From Cytobacillus sp. IB215665 (GTDB lineage Bacteria; Bacillota; Bacilli; Bacillales; SM2101), in NCBI RefSeq assembly GCF_033963835.1, contig NZ_JAXBME010000015.1, forward strand, positions 62,001 through 126,000: 64,000 nucleotides of DNA, given 5' to 3'. Position 1 is the first letter of the stretch; every line of letters begins with the position of its first letter. The position numbers and the translations under genes are program-made. Under the pieces are notes generated by a model. It saw only the letters and a list, made by a program, of their open reading frames with translations. It did no database searches and had not been told where the DNA came from. Below, in pieces: positions 14,812 to 23,820 of this stretch.

Positions 14812-16962
14812 TTAATTCAATATGACTGGTTTTATCTGTTTAGTGTAATTAAAGAATAATAAGGGATTCGCACCAAAGAGATTAATGCTGCCGTCCTTCA
14901 TAACAAATACATGATAATGAAGGCCTGGTCCTTCTATTCTGTATGCATAAAGTGATTCGATTAAATGTATATCATCTAAATTATTTATGTGGGTTATTAA
15001 CGGGGTCCCCACAATATTATGGTCTTTCATCTCACCGGAATTATTGATTGTAACGTTCCCTGTAATTAAGTGAATATTCTCAAGTACTTTCTCATGTATA
15101 AAGTTACTGTCTTCATCTAGACTTATTCCGTATAAATTTCCCTTGTCATCTAATGCACGTACTGAACCTGCTAGAACAGTTTTATTATGTCCGCTATCTG
15201 GAGCATAATCATAGCTTAAGTCAACGATATTGTGTAAATTCTCAATCGGTTTCATAATAATTGTGTCATCTAATATTTGATCTTCGTAATAAACCGTTCC
15301 GTCCGTTGTTAAAATAAACGTTTTATTAAAGTTGTAAATATTTTTGATTTCAATATGTTGGTCTTGGTCAAAGGTAATTGTTTTATAGTGGTTATTGTTA
15401 AAGGTCGAATGATATAGTTTATCATCTTCACTTTGAATTGCTATGTCTGATCCATATGCATATATGTTTTTAATTGGGAAATCAGTTTTCAAAGTTTCAC
15501 AGCTTTCTTCAGTTAAATCATAGATTATTTTTCCACTAGAAGTTAAAAAAATAGTTTGTCTCATATTGCTTATCATCGTTTGTACATCTTCAGAGATGTC
15601 TAATTGTTTTATCTTCACATCTTCGGTTACAGTCCAAACCTGTCCGTCACGCAGTATATATATTGTCTTACTATTGGGAAGAATTTGGTCTATGTCTGAC
15701 ATTGTCCCGATTGCAGTAAGGTGTTGAAAGAGAGTAGGGGAAGTTCCAAGCTGTCCTGTCATATTATTTCCCCAAGAATAAACATTACCCTTACGACTCA
15801 ATGCTAATACGTGGTCTGTACCTACTTGTATATCAATGATGTCAGTCAAGCCTTCAATTTGTATTGGAGTGTCCAGTTCAAATGAATTAGAATTTACTAT
15901 AAGTCCATTTTGATCCCCCCACCCCCAAACAGTTCCATCGTTCTTTAATGCAAAATTGGCATGAGTATTATGAGCTATTTTTTTTACATCATCTAATTTT
16001 TCAAATGGTGTTAACGTAGGTGGTTGCTCATGTTCTTTTTGGTAGATTAGCCATTTTCCTGATTGCAATTTAATAAATGTACTATTGATGTTAAATCCTT
16101 CAGCGACGCCAATTACAGTATCAGCAATATTTACTTGATCAGCAATTGGCTCCTCCGCATTACTAAAAAAACTATTATTATATTCTTCAGTCCATAAAGT
16201 ACCATCCGTTTTTATTGCAAAAAGAGTATTGCCAATATTAAAGAGTTTACTCACATTTGTTATATTTGATAAAGGAGTTGCTGAAAAAGTGTTTGTATTG
16301 TATTGAAAGTTGACATGAATAATCGTACCGTCCTCTGTTAAAGCAAAAAGCGTGTCTTGTCTTACTTCATTAATTCCTACAATATTTGTTAATGAAGATA
16401 ACATAAATGGTTTACCACCTTCATTTAAATACCATACTTCACCTGATTCGGTTAATATAAATTCACCTGATATTGAAGTGGCTTGTGGAATATCGTTTAT
16501 AAGTTGAGGAAAGGCCGGATTCCTATCTCTAGGGTACTCATCTCTAGAGCCCCAAGCATATACGTTGCCATTTTCATGTAATGCATAAGATGTTCCATAA
16601 TGTGCTCCATAACCTGCTTCATCGATAATTGTTTTAGTTGATATTGCTTTTATATCTGTTAATAATTCTCCTTCAATGAATGGATGCGAAAGAAGTAAAT
16701 TTGTGTTGCCGTTATCTTGCTTTAATAACATGTCAGCAGAGCAAGGTGTTGCTATAAATTGAGCTTTTGGTTCTTCATCGGAAGTTTCTTCAACATCACT
16801 ATTATCTTCCTTTACTTGATCTCCTTGAGTGGAGTCACTAGAAATTGATTCCTCTTGATTTTGATTAGTAGCTTGATCTTGTTGAATGGGACGATTACAT
16901 GCTGTGCTCAAAAAGATGACTAATAATATAACATAACGAAGTAGTTTTCTTTTTGTAAGCAT
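14812..16962 (-). CDS. RCC1-repeat (beta-propeller) lipoprotein
   Basis: A 716-residue lipoprotein: signal MLTKRKLLRYVILLVIFLST with lipobox STAC, then an acidic, Gln/Ser-rich linker (about 25-70), then many blades of the RCC1 kind, seen as HENGNVYAWGS, LKNDGTVWGWGD, LSRKGNVYSWGNNMTGQLG, LTTDGTVYYED and MKDGSINLFG. RCC1 repeats form seven-bladed propellers; in bacteria these occur in surface or secreted proteins of largely unknown function. Start chosen at ATG 16962 with AAGGAGGAG upstream rather than an ATG 13 codons earlier. Monocistronic. Nothing nearby indicates the ligand. Confidence 0.85.
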   Translation of the reverse strand: MLTKRKLLRYVILLVIFLSTACNRPIQQDQATNQNQEESISSDSTQGDQVKEDNSDVEETSDEEPKAQFIATPCSADMLLKQDNGNTNLLLSHPFIEGELLTDIKAISTKTIIDEAGYGAHYGTSYALHENGNVYAWGSRDEYPRDRNPAFPQLINDIPQATSISGEFILTESGEVWYLNEGGKPFMLSSLTNIVGINEVRQDTLFALTEDGTIIHVNFQYNTNTFSATPLSNITNVSKLFNIGNTLFAIKTDGTLWTEEYNNSFFSNAEEPIADQVNIADTVIGVAEGFNINSTFIKLQSGKWLIYQKEHEQPPTLTPFEKLDDVKKIAHNTHANFALKNDGTVWGWGDQNGLIVNSNSFELDTPIQIEGLTDIIDIQVGTDHVLALSRKGNVYSWGNNMTGQLGTSPTLFQHLTAIGTMSDIDQILPNSKTIYILRDGQVWTVTEDVKIKQLDISEDVQTMISNMRQTIFLTSSGKIIYDLTEESCETLKTDFPIKNIYAYGSDIAIQSEDDKLYHSTFNNNHYKTITFDQDQHIEIKNIYNFNKTFILTTDGTVYYEDQILDDTIIMKPIENLHNIVDLSYDYAPDSGHNKTVLAGSVRALDDKGNLYGISLDEDSNFIHEKVLENIHLITGNVTINNSGEMKDHNIVGTPLITHINNLDDIHLIESLYAYRIEGPGLHYHVFVMKDGSINLFGANPLLFFNYTKQIKPVILN

Positions 16963-17152
16963 CTTTTGCTCCTCCTTATGTAAATGTAAGCATTCGGACA
17001 TATAAATACAGGCTCTATTTACAAATTATAGTAAATACATTGTTAATTATATATTAAGCTATGATTTGATAAAATGATTATTTTGAGTTTTCAAATATTA
17101 TTATTGCGCTATTATCAAACACATAATCTAATGAAATATTGTCTTTTTAAGA

Positions 17153-17274
17153 GGCTCTTTCGTAAACTTTACTGCTCTCATTAAGCCGATTGAAAAACTT
17201 TGCATTGTCATTGTTGTATTGAATGCTAAATAACTACTATTTTACAAGTAATAACAATTAACACAAAAAGAGCT
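17153..17274. repeat. Interspersed miniature element (E5)
   Basis: GGCTCTTTCGTAAACTTTAC ... CAAAAAGAGCT, 122 bp, with both ends of the same (C-type) sequence. Flanks TTTTAAGA and TTATAAAA match at 6 of 8. A further decayed copy may lie at about 17290-17410. Confidence 0.68.
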
Positions 17275-17475
17275 TTATAAAAAGGTATAGCTCCCCTAAA
17301 AACCTTGTTGCAACTATTTAGAACATCTAACGAAGCAATGTTGCTGCTAGCTAATTTTTTACGTGTATGTTTTAGTACAGTCAAAATAAAATACAAAGTT
17401 GCAAGATCATATCACTACAATGATATTTCGATGACCATGGAATAAAATGCACTATACAATGATGTTGTAAATAAA

Positions 17476-17631
17476 AGCTCTTTTCAAAAACTTTGTTGCT
17501 TTTTTCACTTATATATGAGTAGGTGATGTGTATGATATGATTTTTTTTTCAGAGAAGAAAAGGCCATGAAATCAAGTTGTGTACGTGTTTACTTCGTAAT
17601 AAGAAAAACAACAATCAATGCGAAAACAGCC
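17476..17631. repeat. Interspersed miniature element, near-consensus copy (E6)
   Basis: 156 bp from AGCTCTTTTCAAAAACTTTG to CAATGCGAAAACAGCC, with the internal TTCACTTATATATGAG and GTGTACGTGTTTACTTCG motifs. Flanks TAAATAAA and TATATTAA (6 of 8). With E5 it fills most of the 17002-17661 gap, where no gene is seen. Confidence 0.78.
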
Positions 17632-17661
17632 TATATTAAAGAATTATAGGGAGATGTTATT

Positions 17662-18135
17662 ATGGATGCAAAAGCTTTAATTCTTCTTGATCTAACGGAA
17701 TGTAGGCGTAGATTCCTCATAGTTGCTAGAGGATTTTCAGATGATTTATTATGTTGGAAGCCTGATGTCGAGGCATTAACAGTTGGGGAAACCATTAGGC
17801 ATGTACTATTGCATGATTTCTCATGGCTTACAATCTTGCGTGAGCATAGATTACCTTCTGAAGAAGAAAGGAAACAATTATGGGGAAAACCATTCGTTAC
17901 AATTGAAAGTGAAATAGCTGGCAGCAATATATATCATGATAGCTTGCTATCGTATGTTAATGGAATACCTTCTTCAACATATAGTTCAAAGATGGTTAAA
18001 TGGCCGCATAAAGATATTGAAAGGTCATTAGGAGACACACTAGAAAGAAAATCATATCATGATGCAGTACATACTGGACAGTTACTTCAATATATGAGAA
18101 TGCTGCAAATTGAACGACCTGATATATGGGACTAG
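17662..18135 (+). CDS. DinB-family (DinB_2-like) protein
   Basis: 157 residues with the four-helix DinB/YfiT layout: DLTECRRRFLIVARGFSDD, LTVGETIRHVLLHDFSWL carrying the first metal-ligand His, and YHDAVHTGQLLQYMRML carrying the other two, giving the His triad common to this superfamily of putative metal-dependent thiol transferases. Biochemical role is unproven for this branch. GGGAGATG precedes the ATG. Single gene, ending in a strong terminator shared with the convergent kinase gene. Confidence 0.82.
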   Translation: MDAKALILLDLTECRRRFLIVARGFSDDLLCWKPDVEALTVGETIRHVLLHDFSWLTILREHRLPSEEERKQLWGKPFVTIESEIAGSNIYHDSLLSYVNGIPSSTYSSKMVKWPHKDIERSLGDTLERKSYHDAVHTGQLLQYMRMLQIERPDIWD

Positions 18136-18181
18136 ATCAGTTAACAGTATCTGGTCTTCGCTATATGTGAGTATATTTTTT

Positions 18182-18212
18182 AAATCAGGTGGAGGGTTCC
18201 TCCACCTGATTT
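18182..18212. terminator. Bidirectional terminator, DinB / kinase
   Basis: AAATCAGGTGGA, 7-base loop, TCCACCTGATTT: a 12-bp perfect stem between convergent genes. Confidence 0.82.
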
Positions 18213-18235
18213 GCTTATTCATAATCTAATATCGT

Positions 18236-19681
18236 TTAATCGACAGACTTATCTATGCGATTTACAGTCTCAGATTTACTAATAGGAAAGGCAATAATAA
18301 ATTTGGTACCGTGCTGTTTTTTAGTGTCAACGGTAATTTCACCACCATGTAAATTTACGAGCTGTTTAACGATAGCTAAACCTAATCCAAACTCTCCGTA
18401 AGGATTATTTCTACGTGAAATATCAGCTTTGTAAAAACGATGCCAGATCATTTCAATTTCTTTAGAATCTATGCCGATCCCTGTGTCCTCGATTTCAATG
18501 ATTACCTCGTTATATCCCTTCATTCCTCTTAACCAGATCGTACCATCAGACGTGAACTGAATGCTGTTTTTCGTAATGTTTATTAATATTTGCATTAATC
18601 TGTCATAATCAGCATGGATATATATGCCCCTATCAACCTGTATGATTACCCGATTATTCTTTTCCTCTGCTTGAGTAATTAAATGCTCTTTAATAATTTC
18701 GAATATTTCTAACAGCTGTATGTCGACTTTATGTAATTGAATTTGAAGTGAACGAATATTTTCATAATCCAAGTTTTCATTTACAAGTCTAATAAGTCTC
18801 TTTGACTCTGTACTAATTAAGTTCAGGCCTTTATCTTTTTCTTGCTCTGGAATCATGTTATTTTTTAAACCTTCAATTATGCCACTTATTGTCGTTAATG
18901 GTGTTCGCAATTCGTGTGATACATCTGCAATAAATTGTCTACGCCGTTTTTCTAGTCGATTAATTTCATCATTTGATTCTCTTAACTTTGAAGCCATTTG
19001 GTTAAAGTCTGCTGCTAATTCACCTAGTTCATCTAGGGTTGTATCTGGCACATTAACATTATAGTTTCCATCTGCAATCATGGAAGTAGCTTCACGAATG
19101 TGTTCGATTCGTCTAACATGCAATTTTGATAATAACCAGCTTAATAATAAAGAAATAGATAATGAGATAATAACTGTGTACAGTAAAGCTCTATTCAATG
19201 AACTAATCATATCCTGTGTATTGCTAATAGGTGCAATTAATAAGATGCCCCCTTGCACTTTTTGATCGATAACATAAGGAATAGCAACCAATGATGCTTC
19301 TTGATCAAAGCGTTGTATATCATGCTTTATAACTACCGTATCGCCGTTCGATATTTGCTGCAATTCTTTTTCGTCTAACTGTATTTGTTTAAAACGATCA
19401 GCAAATGGGGATAGAATGGATCCCTTATTATCAAACATTATTAATCGAATGTTCCTTGCCCTTAATACTTCGTTATATTGCTTTAAGGGTTTCTCAGTCT
19501 CAATGCTGCTTTGATCTATAACACTTAAAATTTCATCACCAAATGACAGCAATTCATCAACTTTGTTTTGAAAGATTAAGTTTTCAACAAAATGAGTAAA
19601 TAACAAACTTAAAATTAACAATGCAATAATTAAAATACTAATGTGACTTCCAATAAGTTGATATATATACTTAATTCTCAT
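18236..19681 (-). CDS. Membrane sensor histidine kinase (HAMP type), exporter-linked
   Basis: About 481 residues: transmembrane helix near 10-30, extracytoplasmic domain of roughly 130 residues, second helix (YTVIISLSISLLLSWLL), HAMP linker, phospho-acceptor ADVSHELRTPLTT, N box ITKNSIQFTS, G1 EDTGIGI, F/G2 region FGLGLAIVKQL. Start placed at ATG 19681 (MRIKYIYQLIG), overlapping the regulator stop by 11 bases; ATG 19699 is possible. It partners the response regulator upstream. The pair is divergent from an FtsX-type ABC exporter, the usual arrangement of peptide-sensing resistance modules in Firmicutes, but its sensing domain is larger than in BceS-like kinases. Confidence 0.91.
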   Translation of the reverse strand: MRIKYIYQLIGSHISILIIALLILSLLFTHFVENLIFQNKVDELLSFGDEILSVIDQSSIETEKPLKQYNEVLRARNIRLIMFDNKGSILSPFADRFKQIQLDEKELQQISNGDTVVIKHDIQRFDQEASLVAIPYVIDQKVQGGILLIAPISNTQDMISSLNRALLYTVIISLSISLLLSWLLSKLHVRRIEHIREATSMIADGNYNVNVPDTTLDELGELAADFNQMASKLRESNDEINRLEKRRRQFIADVSHELRTPLTTISGIIEGLKNNMIPEQEKDKGLNLISTESKRLIRLVNENLDYENIRSLQIQLHKVDIQLLEIFEIIKEHLITQAEEKNNRVIIQVDRGIYIHADYDRLMQILINITKNSIQFTSDGTIWLRGMKGYNEVIIEIEDTGIGIDSKEIEMIWHRFYKADISRRNNPYGEFGLGLAIVKQLVNLHGGEITVDTKKQHGTKFIIAFPISKSETVNRIDKSVD

Positions 19682-20375
19682 TACTTTCGACCAATTCATC
19701 AAATTTATAACCTACACCCCATACTGTGTGGAAAAAAGGGCGGGAGTTGGTACCTAGTTTTTTGCGTAATCTTTTAATATGTACATCAACAGTTCTTTCG
19801 TCACCATAATATTGATAGCCCCAAACTTTTTCTAATAAATGCTCTCTTGAAAACACTTGTCTTGGATGTTGAATAAAGAAGTACAAAAGATCAAATTCTT
19901 TTGGTGTTAAATTTGAAATTAATGTATTATCTAAAAATACTTCACGCGTATTTTTATTTATTTTTACAAAGTCAGTTTGAATCTCATCCGTTTCATTACT
20001 TTGCGGCTGTCCTTGATGATATCTTCGGGTAACTGCTTTTATGCGTGCCATTAGTGTAAGTGGACTAAATGGTTTCGTTACATAGTCATCAGCTCCCATA
20101 TCCAAACCTAACACTTGATCTGACTCACTATCTTTAGCTGTTAACATAATGATAGGAACGGTACTTTGCTCTTCTCTTATTTTACGACAAATACTTACAC
20201 CATCCATATTCGGAAGCATCCAGTCGATAATCAACAAGTCCCAATTTTCTTTTTTGAATTGGTGATAGCCTTCTAGTCCATCATTTACAAATTTTCCTGA
20301 CAATCCTTCTTTTGAAAAAAACATTTCTAGCATAGAGCAAACACTTTCATTATCTTCGATGACTAGAATCTTCAT
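19671..20375 (-). CDS. OmpR-family response regulator, exporter-linked
   Basis: 234 residues: receiver domain with IEDNE, phospho-acceptor Asp51 in LIIDWMLPNMDG, MLTAKD and TKPFSP; winged-helix output domain with LTPKEFDLLYFF and VDVHIKRLRKKLG. GGAGGTGTAAG precedes ATG. Encoded in an operon with the kinase that overlaps its end. By position it probably controls the ABC exporter genes starting at 20747 on the other strand, although a mobile element now lies in the shared upstream region. Confidence 0.92.
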   Translation of the reverse strand: MKILVIEDNESVCSMLEMFFSKEGLSGKFVNDGLEGYHQFKKENWDLLIIDWMLPNMDGVSICRKIREEQSTVPIIMLTAKDSESDQVLGLDMGADDYVTKPFSPLTLMARIKAVTRRYHQGQPQSNETDEIQTDFVKINKNTREVFLDNTLISNLTPKEFDLLYFFIQHPRQVFSREHLLEKVWGYQYYGDERTVDVHIKRLRKKLGTNSRPFFHTVWGVGYKFDELVESNEN

Positions 20376-20569
20376 CTTACACCTCCAATAAAAATTACTT
20401 TATTTAAAGTTAAATTGAAAAATGACTATTTTCAACCTCTATCTAAAATATTTCGTTTTCGTTAAAGGTTACGAAATAGTTCATTCATAGTTTGGACATA
20501 TATAGGCGTTAAGATTTATACATTCATATAAAAAAGTCCAAAGATTGGAGGGTATTAATTATTAATAAA

Positions 20570-20680
20570 GGCTCTTTTGGTTATTACTGCAAACTAGAAT
20601 AACTAGAAAAGATATGGAATTATCTTCGTTTTACTATGAACTCTAGTTTTGTGCGTTGTAAAAGTAATACGAAAACATCC
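20570..20680. repeat. Interspersed miniature element (E7)
   Basis: 111 bp, GGCTCTTTTGG ... ACGAAAACATCC, with the internal ATGAACTCTAGTTTTGTGCG core. Flanks TTAATAAA and TTAGAAAA (6 of 8). It sits within the 371-base divergent promoter region between the response regulator and the exporter genes; no gene is seen in that gap. Confidence 0.7.
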
Positions 20681-20746
20681 TTAGAAAAAAAGCACAAGAC
20701 ATATTAATTAGATATAAATAATTGTAAATGATTAGGAGGAATAAGA

Positions 20747-22186
20747 ATGAATTTCTTAAAACGTGCTTTCTTGAGTGTAACTGCTCGCAAAGGAAAAAGT
20801 ATGTTACTAGTATTTGTTTTTTCAGTGATTTGTGTTTTAGTACTGGCTGGTCTATCTATTCAAACCGCAGCTCAAAAGTCTAGCGAATTAGCGAGACAAC
20901 AGTTAGGTGGAGAGGTCACCTTACAAGTCGATAGAGAAAAGCTCATGGCAGAAGGAGGGCAACAACAAGCTGGAGGTAGACAACAAGGGCGTATCCAATC
21001 TGTCCCAGTTCCAGTAGAGTCTGCTACAGCATTATTATCATTAGATAACATAAAAGGATATAACTATTATTCCTCAGCATCTGGGTTGGCTGAAGATTTC
21101 GAACCGATTGTAAGTGAAACGACTGATGAAGAGGAAACGAACGCAGGGCAAGGGGGCTTTAATAATTCTGGAAATATGCGTGGAGTCCAGGCAGATCTAA
21201 GTGTTCAAGGGGTATTATTTACAGATTCGGTCGAGGCCTTTTTAAATGATGAAGCTTCGATTGTCGAAGGTCGCCATTTGACGGAAGAGGACATAGGGGA
21301 GGACGTTGCATTAATAGAACAAAATTTAGCTATTGCAAATGATTTAGCTATTGGTGACACGATAACGATTCAAAGAACAGATGAAACTAGCTCGGTAATG
21401 CTTGAGGTTGTCGGAATCTATGAAACAACAGAACTAGTAGATGATCAAGCAGCAAGCTTCGATTTTTTGAACCCATATAATAGAGTATACACGCCTTATA
21501 CTACTGCTTCTAGCTTGAAGAGTGAAGACTATGAAGGCGCTATAGATTACGCAGTATATTTTATGGACGACCCTGCAAATATTCAAACCTTTATTGATGA
21601 AGCATCTCTTGAAAGTACTATCGATTTTGATGTTTTTAAGCTAGATGCTAACGATCAATTATATGAACAGATGATTGGTCCTATCGAAAATGTTGCATCA
21701 TTTTCAACCAATGTCGTTTATTTAGTAACGATTGCTGGTGCAATTATTTTAGGGTTAATTGTCATGATGTCAATTCGTGAACGAAAGTATGAAATGGGTG
21801 TTTTATTAGCGATAGGTGAAAAGAAATGGAAGCTAATTGGACAATTTTTAGTAGAAATTTTAGTTGTAGCAGTTATAGCACTCGGTATATCTGCTGTAAG
21901 TGGAAATGTCGTTGCAGGACAAATAGGTGATCAGCTGTTATCACAAGAAATACAACAATCTGAAGAAACAGCGTCAAATCCTGCTTCTTTCGGACAGAGA
22001 ATGCCAAGGCAAGTACAACAACAAATAGATGTTGAGCCAGTTGATGAGTTGCAAATAGATGTGACAGCTGGAGATTTAAGTATGCTAGGGATGATTGGCT
22101 TGTTAATTGCAATATTATCAACACTAATTCCATCTATGTCAATATTAAGCCTTCAACCAAAAACAATTTTATCAAGGCAAGATTAA
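20747..22186 (+). CDS. ABC exporter permease (MacB/FtsX type)
   Basis: 479 residues: N-terminal helix (MLLVFVFSVICVLVLAGLSI), a large extracytoplasmic MacB-like periplasmic core (about 45-315) rich in Gln, Glu and Gly, then three C-terminal helices with the FtsX signature IREREKY-like stretch (SIRERKYEMGVLLAIG) and LIPSMSILSLQPKTIL at the end. AGGAGG precedes the ATG. The ATPase gene follows 16 bases later. Such pairs drive mechanotransmission-type export or release from the outer membrane face; substrate unknown. The divergent kinase/regulator pair probably controls it. Confidence 0.9.
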   Translation: MNFLKRAFLSVTARKGKSMLLVFVFSVICVLVLAGLSIQTAAQKSSELARQQLGGEVTLQVDREKLMAEGGQQQAGGRQQGRIQSVPVPVESATALLSLDNIKGYNYYSSASGLAEDFEPIVSETTDEEETNAGQGGFNNSGNMRGVQADLSVQGVLFTDSVEAFLNDEASIVEGRHLTEEDIGEDVALIEQNLAIANDLAIGDTITIQRTDETSSVMLEVVGIYETTELVDDQAASFDFLNPYNRVYTPYTTASSLKSEDYEGAIDYAVYFMDDPANIQTFIDEASLESTIDFDVFKLDANDQLYEQMIGPIENVASFSTNVVYLVTIAGAIILGLIVMMSIRERKYEMGVLLAIGEKKWKLIGQFLVEILVVAVIALGISAVSGNVVAGQIGDQLLSQEIQQSEETASNPASFGQRMPRQVQQQIDVEPVDELQIDVTAGDLSMLGMIGLLIAILSTLIPSMSILSLQPKTILSRQD

Positions 22187-22202
22187 CTGAGGAGGAAATG
22201 AA

Positions 22203-22901
22203 ATGAGTACCCTATTGGAATTCATAGACGTAAATTATTGGTATGAGCATGAAAATGAAAAGCAGACAATTTTAAATAATGTTAATGTAAGTTTTGAAAA
22301 GGGGAATTTTTATTCGATAGTTGGGCCTTCTGGTTCAGGTAAAACAACCTTTTTAGCTATGGCGAGTGCACTAGATATGCCGAAAAGTGGAAAAATTTTA
22401 TATGAAGGAAAAGATATAAAAAAAATTGGTTTATCTAACTTTAGAAACAAATACGTGTCGATCGTTTTTCAGTCATATAATCTACTACCTTATATGACAG
22501 CTATTCAAAATGTTATAACCGCAATGGAGATTACTGGATCAGATGAAGCAAATAAAAGAGATTTTGCATTGAGTATGCTTAAAAAGGTAGGTATTACTGA
22601 AAAACAAGCTGGACAAAAGGTGCTTACGCTTAGTGGAGGACAGCAACAGCGTGTTTCTATTGCACGTGCATTAAGTTGTAAATCAGATTTAATAGTCGCT
22701 GATGAGCCGACTGGAAATTTGGATGAAAAGACTGCTAAAGATATCGTTAAACTATTTCAAGATCTAGCACATAAAGAGGAAAAATGCGTCATCGTTGTTA
22801 CACATGATAACAATATTGCAAATGTATCAGATGTTACAGTTAGAATTTCCAAAGGTAACTTTAGAGTCATATATAACAATCAAGCTTCTTCAATTAAGTA
22901 A
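22203..22901 (+). CDS. ABC exporter ATP-binding protein (LolD/MacB type)
   Basis: 232 residues: Walker A GPSGSGKTT near 42, Q-loop VFQSYNLLPYMTAIQNV, signature LSGGQQQRVSIARAL near 140, Walker B LIVADEPTGNLDE near 163, H-loop VTHD. This is the class that partners FtsX-type permeases such as the one 16 bases upstream. A strong ribosome site (GAGGAGG) precedes the ATG and a terminator follows at 22910. Substrate unknown. Confidence 0.94.
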   Translation: MSTLLEFIDVNYWYEHENEKQTILNNVNVSFEKGNFYSIVGPSGSGKTTFLAMASALDMPKSGKILYEGKDIKKIGLSNFRNKYVSIVFQSYNLLPYMTAIQNVITAMEITGSDEANKRDFALSMLKKVGITEKQAGQKVLTLSGGQQQRVSIARALSCKSDLIVADEPTGNLDEKTAKDIVKLFQDLAHKEEKCVIVVTHDNNIANVSDVTVRISKGNFRVIYNNQASSIK

Positions 22902-22909
22902 GAAGAAAA

Positions 22910-22944
22910 TTGCTCCCCATTAAATATTAGGGGAGCAACTTTTT
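22910..22944. terminator. Terminator of the FtsX-type exporter operon
   Basis: TTGCTCCCC, 11-base loop, GGGGAGCAA, then CTTTTTA; convergent with the GNAT gene. Confidence 0.88.
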
Positions 22945-22962
22945 ATTTCTATGTAATTTCTC

Positions 22963-23418
22963 TTAAATTGAATAAGTTAGCCATTCTCCCTTAACTCCAC
23001 CCATTTTTTTATAGAAGTTTTGAGCACGGATATTATCAGGTGCTGTTTCCCAAGACATAAAAGCAAAGTTATTAATATCCTTGTACTCTACACACGTTTG
23101 AAAAATCTTCTCTGCAACCCCAGTTCCGCGATAGTTATTTCTTACATATAGATCATTTAGTACTACAACCTTTTGTGCGCTTAATGTACTGTATGAAAAG
23201 TATAATGTAGCAAAGCCAATTAATTCTCCATGGTGCTCTGCTACAAATTGAATTCCTTCTTTTTGTTGAGTGAGCATATTTATTAGGTTGTCGATCTTAC
23301 TTGATGGTGGTTGCTCCTTTTGATAAAAATCACAAATATACTCAAGCATTAAAGCTTTAATTTGTTCGTTGTCTTCTAGATGAGTTGGTCGGATAATAGT
23401 TTCATTCATCATATCCAT
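22963..23418 (-). CDS. GNAT-family N-acetyltransferase
   Basis: About 151 residues with the GNAT fold: TIIRPTHLEDNEQIKALM at the start, strand LIGFATLYFSYSTL, motif A VVVLNDLYVRNNYRGTGVAEKIF containing the acetyl-CoA-binding R-x-x-G-x-G/A loop, and C-terminal ENIRAQNFYKKMG-like segment (APDNIRAQNFYKKMGG). It would transfer an acetyl group from acetyl-CoA to an unidentified amine. Several in-frame starts exist between 23430 and 23409; ATG 23418 is chosen for its distance from GGGAGTG. Confidence 0.88.
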   Translation of the reverse strand: MDMMNETIIRPTHLEDNEQIKALMLEYICDFYQKEQPPSSKIDNLINMLTQQKEGIQFVAEHHGELIGFATLYFSYSTLSAQKVVVLNDLYVRNNYRGTGVAEKIFQTCVEYKDINNFAFMSWETAPDNIRAQNFYKKMGGVKGEWLTYSI

Positions 23419-23430
23419 CTCACTTTTCAC

Positions 23431-23820
23431 TCCCTTTTCAAATTAGTAGTAGATGTATATATTATATTCTTTATCTAATTAATATAATAACTAGAATTTT
23501 AAAAAAATTATGCAATTTTACCACATGTCTTAAATGTGGAATTCTTAAAGCACGTTGATATCTGATTTTCTTCATTTGTCTAAATAAGAAAGGATGTTTC
23601 GAATGAATGGTTTCGTAATAAAACCTATAAAATTTTTAAGACTATAACAATTTAATAATACATATCAGTTACTCAAAGTTTACGTAAAGATCATAAGAAA
23701 AAAGCACTCCTTAGTATCTACTTATGTAATACTTTGTTAATCTTTTCGTTATGCTTTTATAAGGTTCTTTCTATACTCTATGAACTATGATGAATTACAT
23801 TTTTAGAGAGGGGTATAAAA
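23431..23820. other. Intergenic stretch without a supported gene
   Basis: Very AT-rich. It contains a small CCACAT/ATGTGG hairpin near 23521 and a 14-codon frame at about 23604 with a fair ribosome site that I cannot support as a gene. It should hold the promoters of the GNAT and msrAB genes. Confidence 0.4.
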
